DNA of 64,000 nucleotides from Rhizosphaericola sp047606825 (GTDB taxonomy: Bacteria > Bacteroidota > Bacteroidia > Chitinophagales > Chitinophagaceae), in assembly GCA_047606825.1 (NCBI GenBank), contig JASGDY010000112.1, positions 77,598 to 141,597 of the forward strand, given 5' to 3'. The notes beneath the pieces were generated by a model that was not told the DNA's origin, did no database searches, and saw only the letters and a program-made list of their open reading frames with translations. Within the stretch, counting starts at the first letter, position 1. The number at the start of each line of letters is the position of its first letter. The position numbers and the translations under genes were made by a program. Below, piece by piece: positions 25,931 through 34,805 of the stretch.

Positions 25931-26287
25931 ATGTACAAACAATGTACAAACATTTTCGAGTTGGCGGTTTGAATATACGACCTTCAAAAAAGAACTAACA
26001 GGGCATATAAATTGCCATCACCAAATCAGAGTAATGTGGTTTTATGCGGTCAACTATTTGGATATAGCTGAAAAATATCTTTTTTAGGGTAGTCATTCGT
26101 CTGCTCAGAACCCAGGGCTATGGATAAGGTAATAGCGTCTTTAGACATATCTTGTAATGTGTGTGTTGTATCGACCGTCATGGAAGATAACCCAATACAG
26201 CCTGTTGAACGTCAACTCTTCCGTTTCTGTTTTTTGGAGAGTCGGCACATCACCTTTTCCAAAAGAGGAAGGCTGTGAAAATGCCGA
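25931..26287. other. Non-coding stretch after the tRNA
   Basis: A tandem TGTACAAAC pair lies near 25932-25950. No gene, integrase or att-like duplicate of the tRNA 3' end was recognised. Confidence 0.4.
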
Positions 26288-27709
26288 TTACCTGTCTATA
26301 AAACTGTCGGATCGATAAGGATTGAGTGGCAAACCAGCGTCATCGAATAGATTGGGTATTGATGTATTCTGGAAACAGTACCGTACATATTTGGGCGTCC
26401 TTACATCCTTGGAAAAGATTTTTATCTTCTTTCCTTTCTCCAATACTGCTTTTGCCTTATGAAACGAGCTATCGGAACCTGCAATTTCAAAACAATAAAT
26501 TTCATTGCCTTTCATGTGTAGTTCACTACTGGATACATATTGCGCTTCCGCAGATCCGTCGTAAAAGATAGTGCCGACGATTGTTGGAGCTAAAGCTTTT
26601 ACAGTGGGTTGATGGTAAATGTCCTGCAAAATAAGGTCTGCCATTCTTTCTCCGACTTCCATTTTGACCTTGGGATGGATATTGGTTGTGTCATCGGTCA
26701 AATCCAAAATTGAGATCGTCCCATAGTTGGGAACGGTGTGGACAAGTTGGGCTTCCTGCTCTCTCAAATAAGCCGCATGTCGGCCTTTATAACCATTCCA
26801 AGATGCAATCTGGATCGTGTAAAATGGAAAGTTGTTGTTCATCCCAAACCGCCAGGCAGCTATCATACTGGAAAGCAGCTTGCCGTACCGCATCCAGTCA
26901 TAGTCAACATTGGTTTCTCCCTGGTACCAGACACAGCCTTTAATGGTATAGTTGAACAATGGGTATATCATTGCGTTGTACAAAATGGAATATCCCCTGG
27001 GACAGCCATCGTAAGCGTCCATGTGCATAAGGGTTGGGTCTAGTTCCGGTCGGTCAAAGCAGGACGCTGGCATCCACGCTTGTATATTGGTGCCTCCCCA
27101 ATAAGAACCAATAAGCCCAATCGGAAGATTGGTTTTTTCCTGAATTTTTCTGCCGGTGAAATACCCTACCGTACTGAAATCTTGGACCGTATTGGCATCG
27201 CAAACAATCCATTTGCCCTTTACATTTGAAACAGGGATATAGTCATAATTCCTGTCAACTTGGAAAAAGCGTATTTTAGGGTTAGGTTTGACATGGTATT
27301 TCCCCGACACGGTATCTATTCCCCAGCGCATGTTAAATTCCATGTTCGATTGTCCGGAACAAAGCCATACATCTCCAGTCTGTATATCTGATATGGTTTT
27401 GGTCTCGTTGTCGGTTTTGAACAGGATCTGGTAGGGACCTCCTTCCGAGGGGGTCGATATTGGTACGTTCCACATACCTGTTACGGGAATGACAAGCCTG
27501 ACGGTATCGTGGCTGTTCCACGAAGCCACAATCTTCAACTCTTTCCCTGCGGGGCCTTTTCCCCATAGGTTAATATTACTATTGCGTTCCAGAACAGCAT
27601 GGTCACTTAGTATATCAGGTAAGGTTATGGGCATTTGTGCACTGGAAGGCAGATGGCACGACAAGATAAAAAATCCGATAATGCCAACGGTTGATGTTTT
27701 CAGCTTCAT
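26288..27709 (-). CDS. Secreted SGNH-type acetylesterase (sialate O-acetylesterase family)
   Basis: A 473-residue secreted esterase. A signal peptide (MKLKTSTVGIIGFFILSCHL) precedes a beta-sandwich and the catalytic region: GDVWLCSGQSNMEF (nucleophile Ser), CVWYQGETN (oxyanion block) and DTTNIHPKVKM (Asp/His). The family name comes from sialic acid, but members in plant-glycan loci remove acetyl groups from xylan or mannan. Its place, 24 bp after an AraC gene facing a mannan operon, points to acetyl-mannan as substrate (inference). There is a second Met 5 codons upstream (27724). The length fits the family. Confidence 0.88.
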   Translation of the reverse strand: MKLKTSTVGIIGFFILSCHLPSSAQMPITLPDILSDHAVLERNSNINLWGKGPAGKELKIVASWNSHDTVRLVIPVTGMWNVPISTPSEGGPYQILFKTDNETKTISDIQTGDVWLCSGQSNMEFNMRWGIDTVSGKYHVKPNPKIRFFQVDRNYDYIPVSNVKGKWIVCDANTVQDFSTVGYFTGRKIQEKTNLPIGLIGSYWGGTNIQAWMPASCFDRPELDPTLMHMDAYDGCPRGYSILYNAMIYPLFNYTIKGCVWYQGETNVDYDWMRYGKLLSSMIAAWRFGMNNNFPFYTIQIASWNGYKGRHAAYLREQEAQLVHTVPNYGTISILDLTDDTTNIHPKVKMEVGERMADLILQDIYHQPTVKALAPTIVGTIFYDGSAEAQYVSSSELHMKGNEIYCFEIAGSDSSFHKAKAVLEKGKKIKIFSKDVRTPKYVRYCFQNTSIPNLFDDAGLPLNPYRSDSFIDR

Positions 27710-27733
27710 TGTATGTAAAGGCATGTTTTCTGA

Positions 27734-28603
27734 TTATATAAATATCCGGGTTTCCGAAAAGTTGTCCCTAAACTCTTTGGGCGTACAATGCTTTTTCTTC
27801 TTGAATATCCTGTTGAAATATGTTACATTGTTGAACCCGCAGGAATAGGCTATTTCAGAGATTGTCTGAGTGGTCTCGATTAGTAGCCTAGTGGCGTATC
27901 CAAGTCTGGTTTCGTTCAGCGTGTCCACGAATGTCCTGCCTGTGTGTTTTTTGATGAATCGGCTAAAAGAAGCATCCGGCATGTTCGCCAATTTGGCTAC
28001 ATCGTTCAACGTAACCTCTTTGTTATAGTTTTTGTTTAGGTAGTTATTGACAGCCTCAATCCTACGGCTGTTATAGTTGTTGAGTGAATTGTTGGGCGTA
28101 TGGGAAGAAAGGATTTTTTTGTCCCGTGCGATGGAAAGGTCGTGCAATATGGACAGCAGCTCAAGAAAAGAATCAAATCCTGTTTTTTCGGTAAGGGAAA
28201 GAATGGCCGGAAGTATTTTTTTGATGGTGGCTTCGGAGTAGGCGATTCCTTGGTTGGCCAATAGGAACATGCCCCGGATCTGGCTTAATTGATTACGGCG
28301 CAACAACGTGTCATCCAACATATCCTTGTGGAACTGGATGGTTGTTTCCCGGATGGACTTACTTTCACATTTATGGTTGTTCCATGTATGGGGCAGGTCG
28401 GGTCCCAAAAAAACCAGTTCATAATCGGATATCAGCCCAATATGGTCACCGACGATTCGCTGGGCTCCGCTTGCGTGCAATATAAGATTCAATTCGTATT
28501 CTTCATGGTAATGCAGGGGAAAGTTGAATTTCTCTTTTGTGCGGGAAAAAAAGGTGAAGCAGTCGCTGTTTGTAAGCGGCGTTATCTCTCTCATCGGCTC
28601 CAT
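27734..28603 (-). CDS. AraC-family regulator of the mannan locus
   Basis: A 289-residue regulator. The N-terminal half is a cupin-like ligand-binding domain (NFPLHYHEEYELNLILHASG). The C-terminal ~100 residues form the double helix-turn-helix: EVTLNDVAKLANMPDASFSR and ISEIAYSCGFNNVTYFNRIF, with KKHCTPKEFRDN at the end. Unlike the hybrid two-component regulators used by many Bacteroides loci, it is a simple one-component activator that probably binds a mannan-derived oligosaccharide. It diverges from susC. A 20-bp-period direct repeat at 28747-28779 beside the susC promoter is its likely binding site. It is co-transcribed with the downstream esterase gene. Confidence 0.92.
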   Translation of the reverse strand: MEPMREITPLTNSDCFTFFSRTKEKFNFPLHYHEEYELNLILHASGAQRIVGDHIGLISDYELVFLGPDLPHTWNNHKCESKSIRETTIQFHKDMLDDTLLRRNQLSQIRGMFLLANQGIAYSEATIKKILPAILSLTEKTGFDSFLELLSILHDLSIARDKKILSSHTPNNSLNNYNSRRIEAVNNYLNKNYNKEVTLNDVAKLANMPDASFSRFIKKHTGRTFVDTLNETRLGYATRLLIETTQTISEIAYSCGFNNVTYFNRIFKKKKHCTPKEFRDNFSETRIFI

Positions 28604-28623
28604 ATATGAAAATTTTGTTTCAG

Positions 28624-28631
28624 CAAAAATA
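28624..28631 (-). promoter_or_regulatory. -7 promoter box of the AraC gene
   Basis: TATTTTTG on the minus strand, an exact TAnnTTTG, 21 bp before the start codon. The -33 element is not clear. Confidence 0.55.
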
Positions 28632-28746
28632 AGAAAACGTTCATTTGTTTGTTAATAATGTTTTATGCCATTGCATAATATTATCATTTTTGTGTTTATA
28701 AACATTTAATTTCCAATATATTATAAAACTAACTAACGTTTTTTTG

Positions 28747-28779
28747 TAAAACTGTTCAAAATATGTTAAAACTGTTCAA
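28747..28779 (+). promoter_or_regulatory. Tandem 13-bp operator candidate for the AraC regulator
   Basis: TAAAACTGTTCAA occurs at 28747-28759 and again, identical, at 28767-28779, exactly 20 bp apart (two helical turns). It lies on the upstream face of the susC promoter, with the second copy next to the -33 position, the layout of an AraC-type activator site. Confidence 0.7.
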
Positions 28780-28800
28780 TATTATGATACGTTCTATGTA

Positions 28801-28808
28801 TATTTTTG
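28801..28808 (+). promoter_or_regulatory. -7 promoter box of the mannan operon
   Basis: TATTTTTG, an exact TAnnTTTG, 21 bp before the susC start. The -33 element is poor, as expected for an activator-dependent promoter. Confidence 0.65.
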
Positions 28809-28829
28809 CATCTGCTTAAAAAACGATTT

Positions 28830-31800
28830 ATGAATGGTAAATTAATAAGATTGCTCGCCCTAACGATTGCTATTTTTTTTCTGGTAATTATTGGTTCTGC
28901 ACAAGAGAAAAAGTCAATCACAGGTACCGTAAAAGACGAAAAAGGAACAACCCTGCCAGGTGTAACGGTGTACACATTGGATTCGTCGGTGATGACACAG
29001 ACAGATGTGGATGGTAGGTTTACCATCTCGTTGCCGGTCAATCAACATGCGATACGCTTTTCTTTTATTGGAAAGCGGTTGGTGGAAATCGCAACCGATT
29101 CGGTCAAGGCACCCTTAGATGTAGTCCTTGTCCCCACGATCGCCAATGATTTGGGAGAGGTAATCGTCATCGGTTATGGTACGCAGAAAAAAAGTGACGT
29201 AAATGGAGCGATATCTTCTATTTCGGCTAAGGAGTTGGAAAATGTGCCGCAAGCGAGTGTTGACCAGATGTTGCAGGGACGTGCTTCCGGAGTCACGGTG
29301 ACGCAAAACTCCGGAGCTCCCGGCAGTAACACGTCCGTACATATCAGAGGCATAACTTCTCTTAGTGGTTCTAATGAACCGCTATATGTTATCGACGGCG
29401 TTCCTATTTCCGGAGACGCCACCAACTACAGTACAAGTGGCACGTCTCCCATGTTGACCAACAATAGCGATGAAACATCGGTCAGCCCGTTGTCCATGAT
29501 CAATCCAAGTGATATCCAAGACATCCAAGTATTGAAAGATGCTTCCGCTACCGCTATATATGGAAGCCGGGCATCCAATGGTGTTATTATTATCACGACC
29601 AAAAAAGGTAAGAAAGGCGATGCCAAACTGAACTATGACGGATATTATGGATGGCAACAACAGAATCGTTTTATCAAAATGATGAATCTAAAACAGTATG
29701 CCAACTTGCAGAATGCCTTAGCGGACGCGTATGGCGTTTCCCGCAGGGCGGAGTTTACCAATCTTGATTTATTGGGTGATGGTACAGATTGGCAACATGA
29801 AATCTTTGGGACTGCACCTATGTCTAATCATCAGCTTGCGGTATCAGGTGCCAATCAGGGTTCAGACTATTATATCTCCGGGGGATATTTTGATCAAGAT
29901 GGAACTATTATCGGCAATAACTTCAAACGTTATACCGTTCGTGTCAATGCCAATACGCAAGCCAAGAGCTGGTTCAAGATGGGAACCAATATGATGGCAA
30001 GCAGAAGTTCCCAGCGCAGCGTGCTTAGCGACAACAACGGTATAGTATATAATGCACTGCTGAGCGCACCTGACGTACCTGTCTACAATGCAGATGGCTC
30101 TTTTGCTGGTCCGTCTGAGGGACAAACAGGAGGTACGATAAATCCAGTTGCACAGGCACTCAGCATCAATAATACACTTACCAGAAGCCAAATAAATGGT
30201 TCGGTCTATGGCGAGTTAAATTTTTTTAAGGACCTGACCTGGCGCCATGAGGTAAATGGAGATTTCACATGGACGGACGGTTTGCTTTTTTATCCTACCT
30301 ACAGTTGGGGCACCTATGTAAATGAAACGGCGCAACTCTGGAGACGCACGACCAATAACACCTATTGGGGCTACAAGTCTTACATGACTTATGTGCATAA
30401 TTTTGACAAACATAATTTTGTCGGGATGTTGGGGTATGAAGTAAATGAGGCTACATGGGGTGGCATAACTGCCAATACACAAGGATTTGTAGGAGGCAAT
30501 GATATACAGACGCTCAATCTTGGAACATCTACCTCGGCAACTAACACGGAATTTAAGGGCAGCCAGGCTTTGCAGTCCTTTTATGGTCGGTTGATATACA
30601 CCTACAACAACCGTTACAGCATGACAGCCACGTTAAGGTCTGACCGCTCCTCTAAGTTTGCAGACGGTCATCAGACGGGCTACTTTCCTTCTTTTGCGGT
30701 CTCGTGGCATATCTCGGATGAGGACTTTTGGAAGTCTCTTTCCAATGCTGTGCAAGATGCCAAATTAAGAATCGGATACGGACAAGTTGGGAACCAGAAC
30801 GTGCCCAACTACCTATACGGCTCCGCCCTGAGTGCCGTATCTACTGGATTGGGAACCGGATTTGTCATCGACAAGATATCCAATGACGCGTTGACTTGGG
30901 AAACTGACATCCAAACGAATGTGGGATTGGATTTGTCATTCGTTAAACATCGAATAGACCTGTCGGTAGATGTTTACAAGAAAACTTCGAAGAATTTTCT
31001 TTTTCAGGCATCCCTTCCTGCCTACCTGACAGGCGGCACGGCTGAGTATTCATCTTATGCGGTTATCAGCCCTCCTTACATAAATGGAGGTAACGTGACC
31101 AACAAAGGCATCGACCTTACCATTAAGACTAAAAATATTGACAACGAAAGTTTTCAGTGGGGTACCTCCATCGTTTTCTCCAAATATGTCAACCGCGTCA
31201 ATTCCTTGGCCGATGGGACACCTTATATCAGTGGCACTATTGTCAACGGCTATCTTGCACAGGCAGTTACAAGAACAAGCGTAGGGCGCGCCGTAGGAGA
31301 GTTTTATGGTTACAAAATCAAAGACCTGTTCCGCACTGCATCTCAACTGGCATCTGCACCATTACAGTTTGGCAGGTCTGTTGAAAATACCAGTGCAGGT
31401 ACATGGTTAGGCGACATTCAATATACGGATATCAACAACGATGGCGTAATAGACGAGAACGACCAGACCTATCTCGGAAACCCCAATCCTGGTTTCACTT
31501 ATGGCATCTCCAATACTTTTAGTTATAAAGGTTTTGAGGCAACGATATTTTTGAATGGGGTCTACGGTGGCAAGGTGCTGAACGCGTTAAAATATAGCAC
31601 TTCCGGGCTTGCCACTTTGTACCAAAATCAAGTTGCGTCCGCAGCCGATTTCTGGACGGCCACAAATGTGGATTCCAACATTCCTGCTCCGAAAAGTGGA
31701 ACCGACAACCCCAATCTTTATATGTCCGACAGGTTTTTGGAATCTGCAAGTTTCCTCAGAATACAAAATGTCAACCTTGGCTATACGCTTCCCAGCCAGC

Positions 31801-31991
31801 TTACTAAGAAATTCAAGGTAAATAGGCTTAAGGTATATATAAGTGGGCAAAATCTTCATTTGTTTACAAAATATTCTGGACTTGACCCGGAAATTGGCGC
31901 AATGAACCAGAATGTATTCCTGGCCAATGTTGATTTAGGTCGATACCCAGTTCCGCGCACCATTACGGTCGGCATCAATGCTGAGTTTTAA
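28830..31991 (+). CDS. SusC/RagA-family TonB-linked outer-membrane transporter
   Basis: About 1053 residues. A signal peptide (ending IIGSAQ) is followed by a carboxypeptidase-regulatory-like domain (SITGTVKDEKGTTLPGVTVY, VDGRFTISLP), a plug (VIVIGYGTQKKSDVNGAISS, LQGRASGVTVTQNSGAPGS, PLYVIDGVPI, IQVLKDASATAIYGSRASNG) and a C-terminal barrel ending GLDPEIGA...PRTITVGINAEF. It forms the lidded pore that imports oligosaccharides with SusD. ATG 28830 is chosen because a promoter box at 28801-28808 would overlap the longer frame. susD starts 16 bp after its stop. The expected cargo is beta-mannan oligosaccharide, from the enzymes downstream. Confidence 0.96.
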   Translation: MNGKLIRLLALTIAIFFLVIIGSAQEKKSITGTVKDEKGTTLPGVTVYTLDSSVMTQTDVDGRFTISLPVNQHAIRFSFIGKRLVEIATDSVKAPLDVVLVPTIANDLGEVIVIGYGTQKKSDVNGAISSISAKELENVPQASVDQMLQGRASGVTVTQNSGAPGSNTSVHIRGITSLSGSNEPLYVIDGVPISGDATNYSTSGTSPMLTNNSDETSVSPLSMINPSDIQDIQVLKDASATAIYGSRASNGVIIITTKKGKKGDAKLNYDGYYGWQQQNRFIKMMNLKQYANLQNALADAYGVSRRAEFTNLDLLGDGTDWQHEIFGTAPMSNHQLAVSGANQGSDYYISGGYFDQDGTIIGNNFKRYTVRVNANTQAKSWFKMGTNMMASRSSQRSVLSDNNGIVYNALLSAPDVPVYNADGSFAGPSEGQTGGTINPVAQALSINNTLTRSQINGSVYGELNFFKDLTWRHEVNGDFTWTDGLLFYPTYSWGTYVNETAQLWRRTTNNTYWGYKSYMTYVHNFDKHNFVGMLGYEVNEATWGGITANTQGFVGGNDIQTLNLGTSTSATNTEFKGSQALQSFYGRLIYTYNNRYSMTATLRSDRSSKFADGHQTGYFPSFAVSWHISDEDFWKSLSNAVQDAKLRIGYGQVGNQNVPNYLYGSALSAVSTGLGTGFVIDKISNDALTWETDIQTNVGLDLSFVKHRIDLSVDVYKKTSKNFLFQASLPAYLTGGTAEYSSYAVISPPYINGGNVTNKGIDLTIKTKNIDNESFQWGTSIVFSKYVNRVNSLADGTPYISGTIVNGYLAQAVTRTSVGRAVGEFYGYKIKDLFRTASQLASAPLQFGRSVENTSAGTWLGDIQYTDINNDGVIDENDQTYLGNPNPGFTYGISNTFSYKGFEATIFLNGVYGGKVLNALKYSTSGLATLYQNQVASAADFWTATNVDSNIPAPKSGTDNPNLYMSDRFLESASFLRIQNVNLGYTLPSQLTKKFKVNRLKVYISGQNLHLFTKYSGLDPEIGAMNQNVFLANVDLGRYPVPRTITVGINAEF

Positions 31992-32007
31992 TTTTAATAA
32001 TTTAAAA

Positions 32008-33675
32008 ATGCAAAAGATGAAATATATATCCCGTTTTTATTATATAATCTTATTTGCTCTTATAGCCGTTTTCTCTGCCTGTAAGAAAAGTTTCTTTGAG
32101 AGAAACCCACAGGACGAGCTGACTATAGCGAGTTATTACCAGACCGACGACCAGGTTTATGCTAGTACCAATGCGTTATACAGTGTTCCCTGGTTTGGCT
32201 GGAATACAAAAGTGGGTTGGGCCATCGGTGAAATGATGAGCGGCAATGGCAGGTCTTATTCCAGCGACGTGGCTAATTTTGGAGGCTTTGCCGTAACAAG
32301 TGCCAATACGGAACTGACAAATGCATGGAACGCATTGTTTACCGTCGTAGCCCAATCCAATGGACTGATCAATAATTTACCCCAGTATGTTGGCTCGTCC
32401 GTAACATCCAGTGTGTTGCAAAATGCATTGGGAGAGGCTCATTTTATGAGAGGGCTCGCCTATTTTTATCTGGTACGGTTATTCGGGCCAGTACCCATCA
32501 TTGAGGATTACGAGGATTACATTACCGATTACCAAATCAATACCAACCTAGTGACAGATGTGTACAAGTTCATTAAAAATGATATGCTGTATGCCGTGAA
32601 TAATTGTACTTCCATGGTTCGGAGCGGATCATCTACGGCTCAAGGGCATATCTCCAGCGGCTCCGCGGAAGCCATGTTGTCTAAAGTCTATCTTACCATG
32701 CAGAACTATGACAGTGCTAAATATTATGCGCAAAAGGTAATCAATAGTGGCGAATTTAAGCTGTATGGAAGTGAGGTTACGGGTATGACATTTGAAGATT
32801 TGTTCAAAACAGCCAACAACAACAATGAAGAGTCCGTAGTGGCATTGCAATGGAATGGCAACGGTGGCTATGGTTATGGCAATGCGGTACAATCATCCTT
32901 TGCCTATACGACGACACTTACAGGCACAGGCGATGGCTATGGTGTCTGTGGGCCGACTTTCGACTTGCAAGATCTTTATTCCTCTGGCGACATCAGGCGT
33001 ATTGCTACCATTATGCTTGCCGGAGACTATTATTCTTACCTACTTCAGGCCGATGGTGGATTTACGGTAAGTTCCAGTGTCAATCCACAAGGTACGCATG
33101 CTGCCGTAAAAAAGTACGTGGTGGGTACGCCTGCCGACAATGGAGGTGTTGGTTCGGCACAATCAACTTCGATGAACACTTATCTCATGCGTTATTCTGA
33201 AGTGTATCTGATCCTTGCCGAGGCTGTTATGGCGGGACAAAGCAGTTCGACGGACGCTACGGCACTTGCCGCTATTAATATGGTCCGGGAGCGAGCAGGT
33301 CTGAGCGACCTATTGAGTATCCGTAGAGGTTATTACACAACTAATGCCGCCTATTCTGCTACCACAAATCCGAACGCACCTCAAACGCTTTACCGTGACG
33401 ACATATTGGACGAGAGGAGGAGGGAATTGGCTTTTGAGAATGATTTTTGGTTTGACTTGTGTCGTTTGGATGGGTTTAATGTGTCAACGCATCCTACTGC
33501 AATAACTATCATTAAGCAGCAAGATAGGGGTACATCGGACAACAGCACTGTCCCGGTGCGCTATGGCAATGGTTATTACACGCCTACCGATGACGATTTT
33601 ATTTTTCCTTATCCTGCTACGGCTACCTCTTCCAATCCTTTGTTGTTAGAGGATCCGGTATCCTATTCCTTCTAA
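32008..33675 (+). CDS. SusD/RagB-family glycan-capture lipoprotein
   Basis: A 555-residue surface lipoprotein. The signal peptide ends in FSAC, with Cys followed by KKSFFERNPQDELT. TPR-like helices follow (AHFMRGLAYFYLVRLFGPVPI is the SusD hallmark, here split at residue 155), and the C-terminus has YRDDILDERRRELAFENDFWF and FPYP. It forms the lid over SusC and binds the incoming glycan. ATG 32008 is the second Met in the frame and gives a compact signal peptide. It is tightly linked to susC and the next gene (13 bp). Confidence 0.95.
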   Translation: MQKMKYISRFYYIILFALIAVFSACKKSFFERNPQDELTIASYYQTDDQVYASTNALYSVPWFGWNTKVGWAIGEMMSGNGRSYSSDVANFGGFAVTSANTELTNAWNALFTVVAQSNGLINNLPQYVGSSVTSSVLQNALGEAHFMRGLAYFYLVRLFGPVPIIEDYEDYITDYQINTNLVTDVYKFIKNDMLYAVNNCTSMVRSGSSTAQGHISSGSAEAMLSKVYLTMQNYDSAKYYAQKVINSGEFKLYGSEVTGMTFEDLFKTANNNNEESVVALQWNGNGGYGYGNAVQSSFAYTTTLTGTGDGYGVCGPTFDLQDLYSSGDIRRIATIMLAGDYYSYLLQADGGFTVSSSVNPQGTHAAVKKYVVGTPADNGGVGSAQSTSMNTYLMRYSEVYLILAEAVMAGQSSSTDATALAAINMVRERAGLSDLLSIRRGYYTTNAAYSATTNPNAPQTLYRDDILDERRRELAFENDFWFDLCRLDGFNVSTHPTAITIIKQQDRGTSDNSTVPVRYGNGYYTPTDDDFIFPYPATATSSNPLLLEDPVSYSF

Positions 33676-33688
33676 TAAAAATTATTTT

Positions 33689-34795
33689 ATGAACAACTTA
33701 TTTTTGAAGCTGCTGTTTTTTTATCTCTTCGCAATAAATATCTATTCCTGTAAAAAGGACGACAACAGTAGTGGCAGTGCGCCTGTCATAACAAGAATCA
33801 GAACTGTTGCCAAAGATTCTACCTATTCAAATGTTTCACACCAGATAACACTGGATTCAGCCAGTGTGTATGACGAAACACGTGTTGTAGCTTTTGACTC
33901 TACCGTTACCAGTGGTAGTTTGAGCAATATGTATGCAATCATCGGGAAAAATCTGTCCACCGTTATCAGTATCACGTTAAATGGAGTCTCCCTGTATTTC
34001 AATTCCACGTATGTAACGGATACAAGCATATTGTTTACAATGCCCGATACGACCGACTGGAACACAAGCACAGGGTTAGTCGTGACCACATTATATGGTT
34101 CGGTCAGCTATGGCTTTACGATCAACCAGCCCGCGCCCACCATCACGAGCTTTGATCCCGTTTCTGGATCAAGCGGCGATACAGTTACCATTATAGGTAC
34201 TTATTTTATCGATGTGGATTCGGTCTTGTTTAACGCAACTCCCGCAACGATTATCTCATCTACGGCGACGGAAATTCAGGTAATCGTACCTGACGGTGTG
34301 GTCACGGCGTACATATATGTCATAACAGCAGGGGGGACGGTTAAATCTTCCAGTCAATTTGGCTTTAAATATCTTATCTATGATGACCAGTTGGCTACCG
34401 ATTGGAATGCGGATTATGGATGGAGTAGCACCACCGTGCTCAATGAATCCTCTGTTGTAAAGAGAGGTTCTTATGCCATAGGATGTACTTATTCTTCAGG
34501 TTGGGGAGGACTACAGCTTTACAATACAGGCTCCGCCTTGAGCCTGACGGGATATAGTTCTCTGAAATTTTCGGTCTATGGCGGAGACGGTTCTTCTACG
34601 GGCAATGTATTGAATGTAGTAATCAACAGCGACTATAGTAATCCTCAGCAGATCTCAATCGTAAATGGTGCATGGACTGACCTTTCTCTCTCACTGTCCT
34701 CTTTCGGCACTATATCCTCCCTGACTTCCATTGTCATACAGGAGGCCAGTGGAACGGCAGAAACAATTTATATTGATGACATGGGATTATTGTAA
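33689..34795 (+). CDS. Surface glycan-binding lipoprotein with IPT/TIG domains
   Basis: A 368-residue lipoprotein in the position of SusE/F-type glycan-binding proteins. The signal peptide ends in IYSC followed by KKDDNSS, which resembles the Bacteroidota lipoprotein export signal for the cell surface. Next come an Ig-like segment, an IPT/TIG domain (PTITSFDPVSGSSGDTVTII, about residues 150-235) and a C-terminal ~135-residue beta-sandwich rich in Trp and Tyr (DWNADYGWSS, YSSGWGGLQLYN, YIDDMGLL) that looks like a carbohydrate-binding module. It probably holds mannan chains near SusCD. Ligand specificity is inferred from context only. Confidence 0.85.
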   Translation: MNNLFLKLLFFYLFAINIYSCKKDDNSSGSAPVITRIRTVAKDSTYSNVSHQITLDSASVYDETRVVAFDSTVTSGSLSNMYAIIGKNLSTVISITLNGVSLYFNSTYVTDTSILFTMPDTTDWNTSTGLVVTTLYGSVSYGFTINQPAPTITSFDPVSGSSGDTVTIIGTYFIDVDSVLFNATPATIISSTATEIQVIVPDGVVTAYIYVITAGGTVKSSSQFGFKYLIYDDQLATDWNADYGWSSTTVLNESSVVKRGSYAIGCTYSSGWGGLQLYNTGSALSLTGYSSLKFSVYGGDGSSTGNVLNVVINSDYSNPQQISIVNGAWTDLSLSLSSFGTISSLTSIVIQEASGTAETIYIDDMGLL

Positions 34796-34805
34796 TAGTA
34801 GTTTA

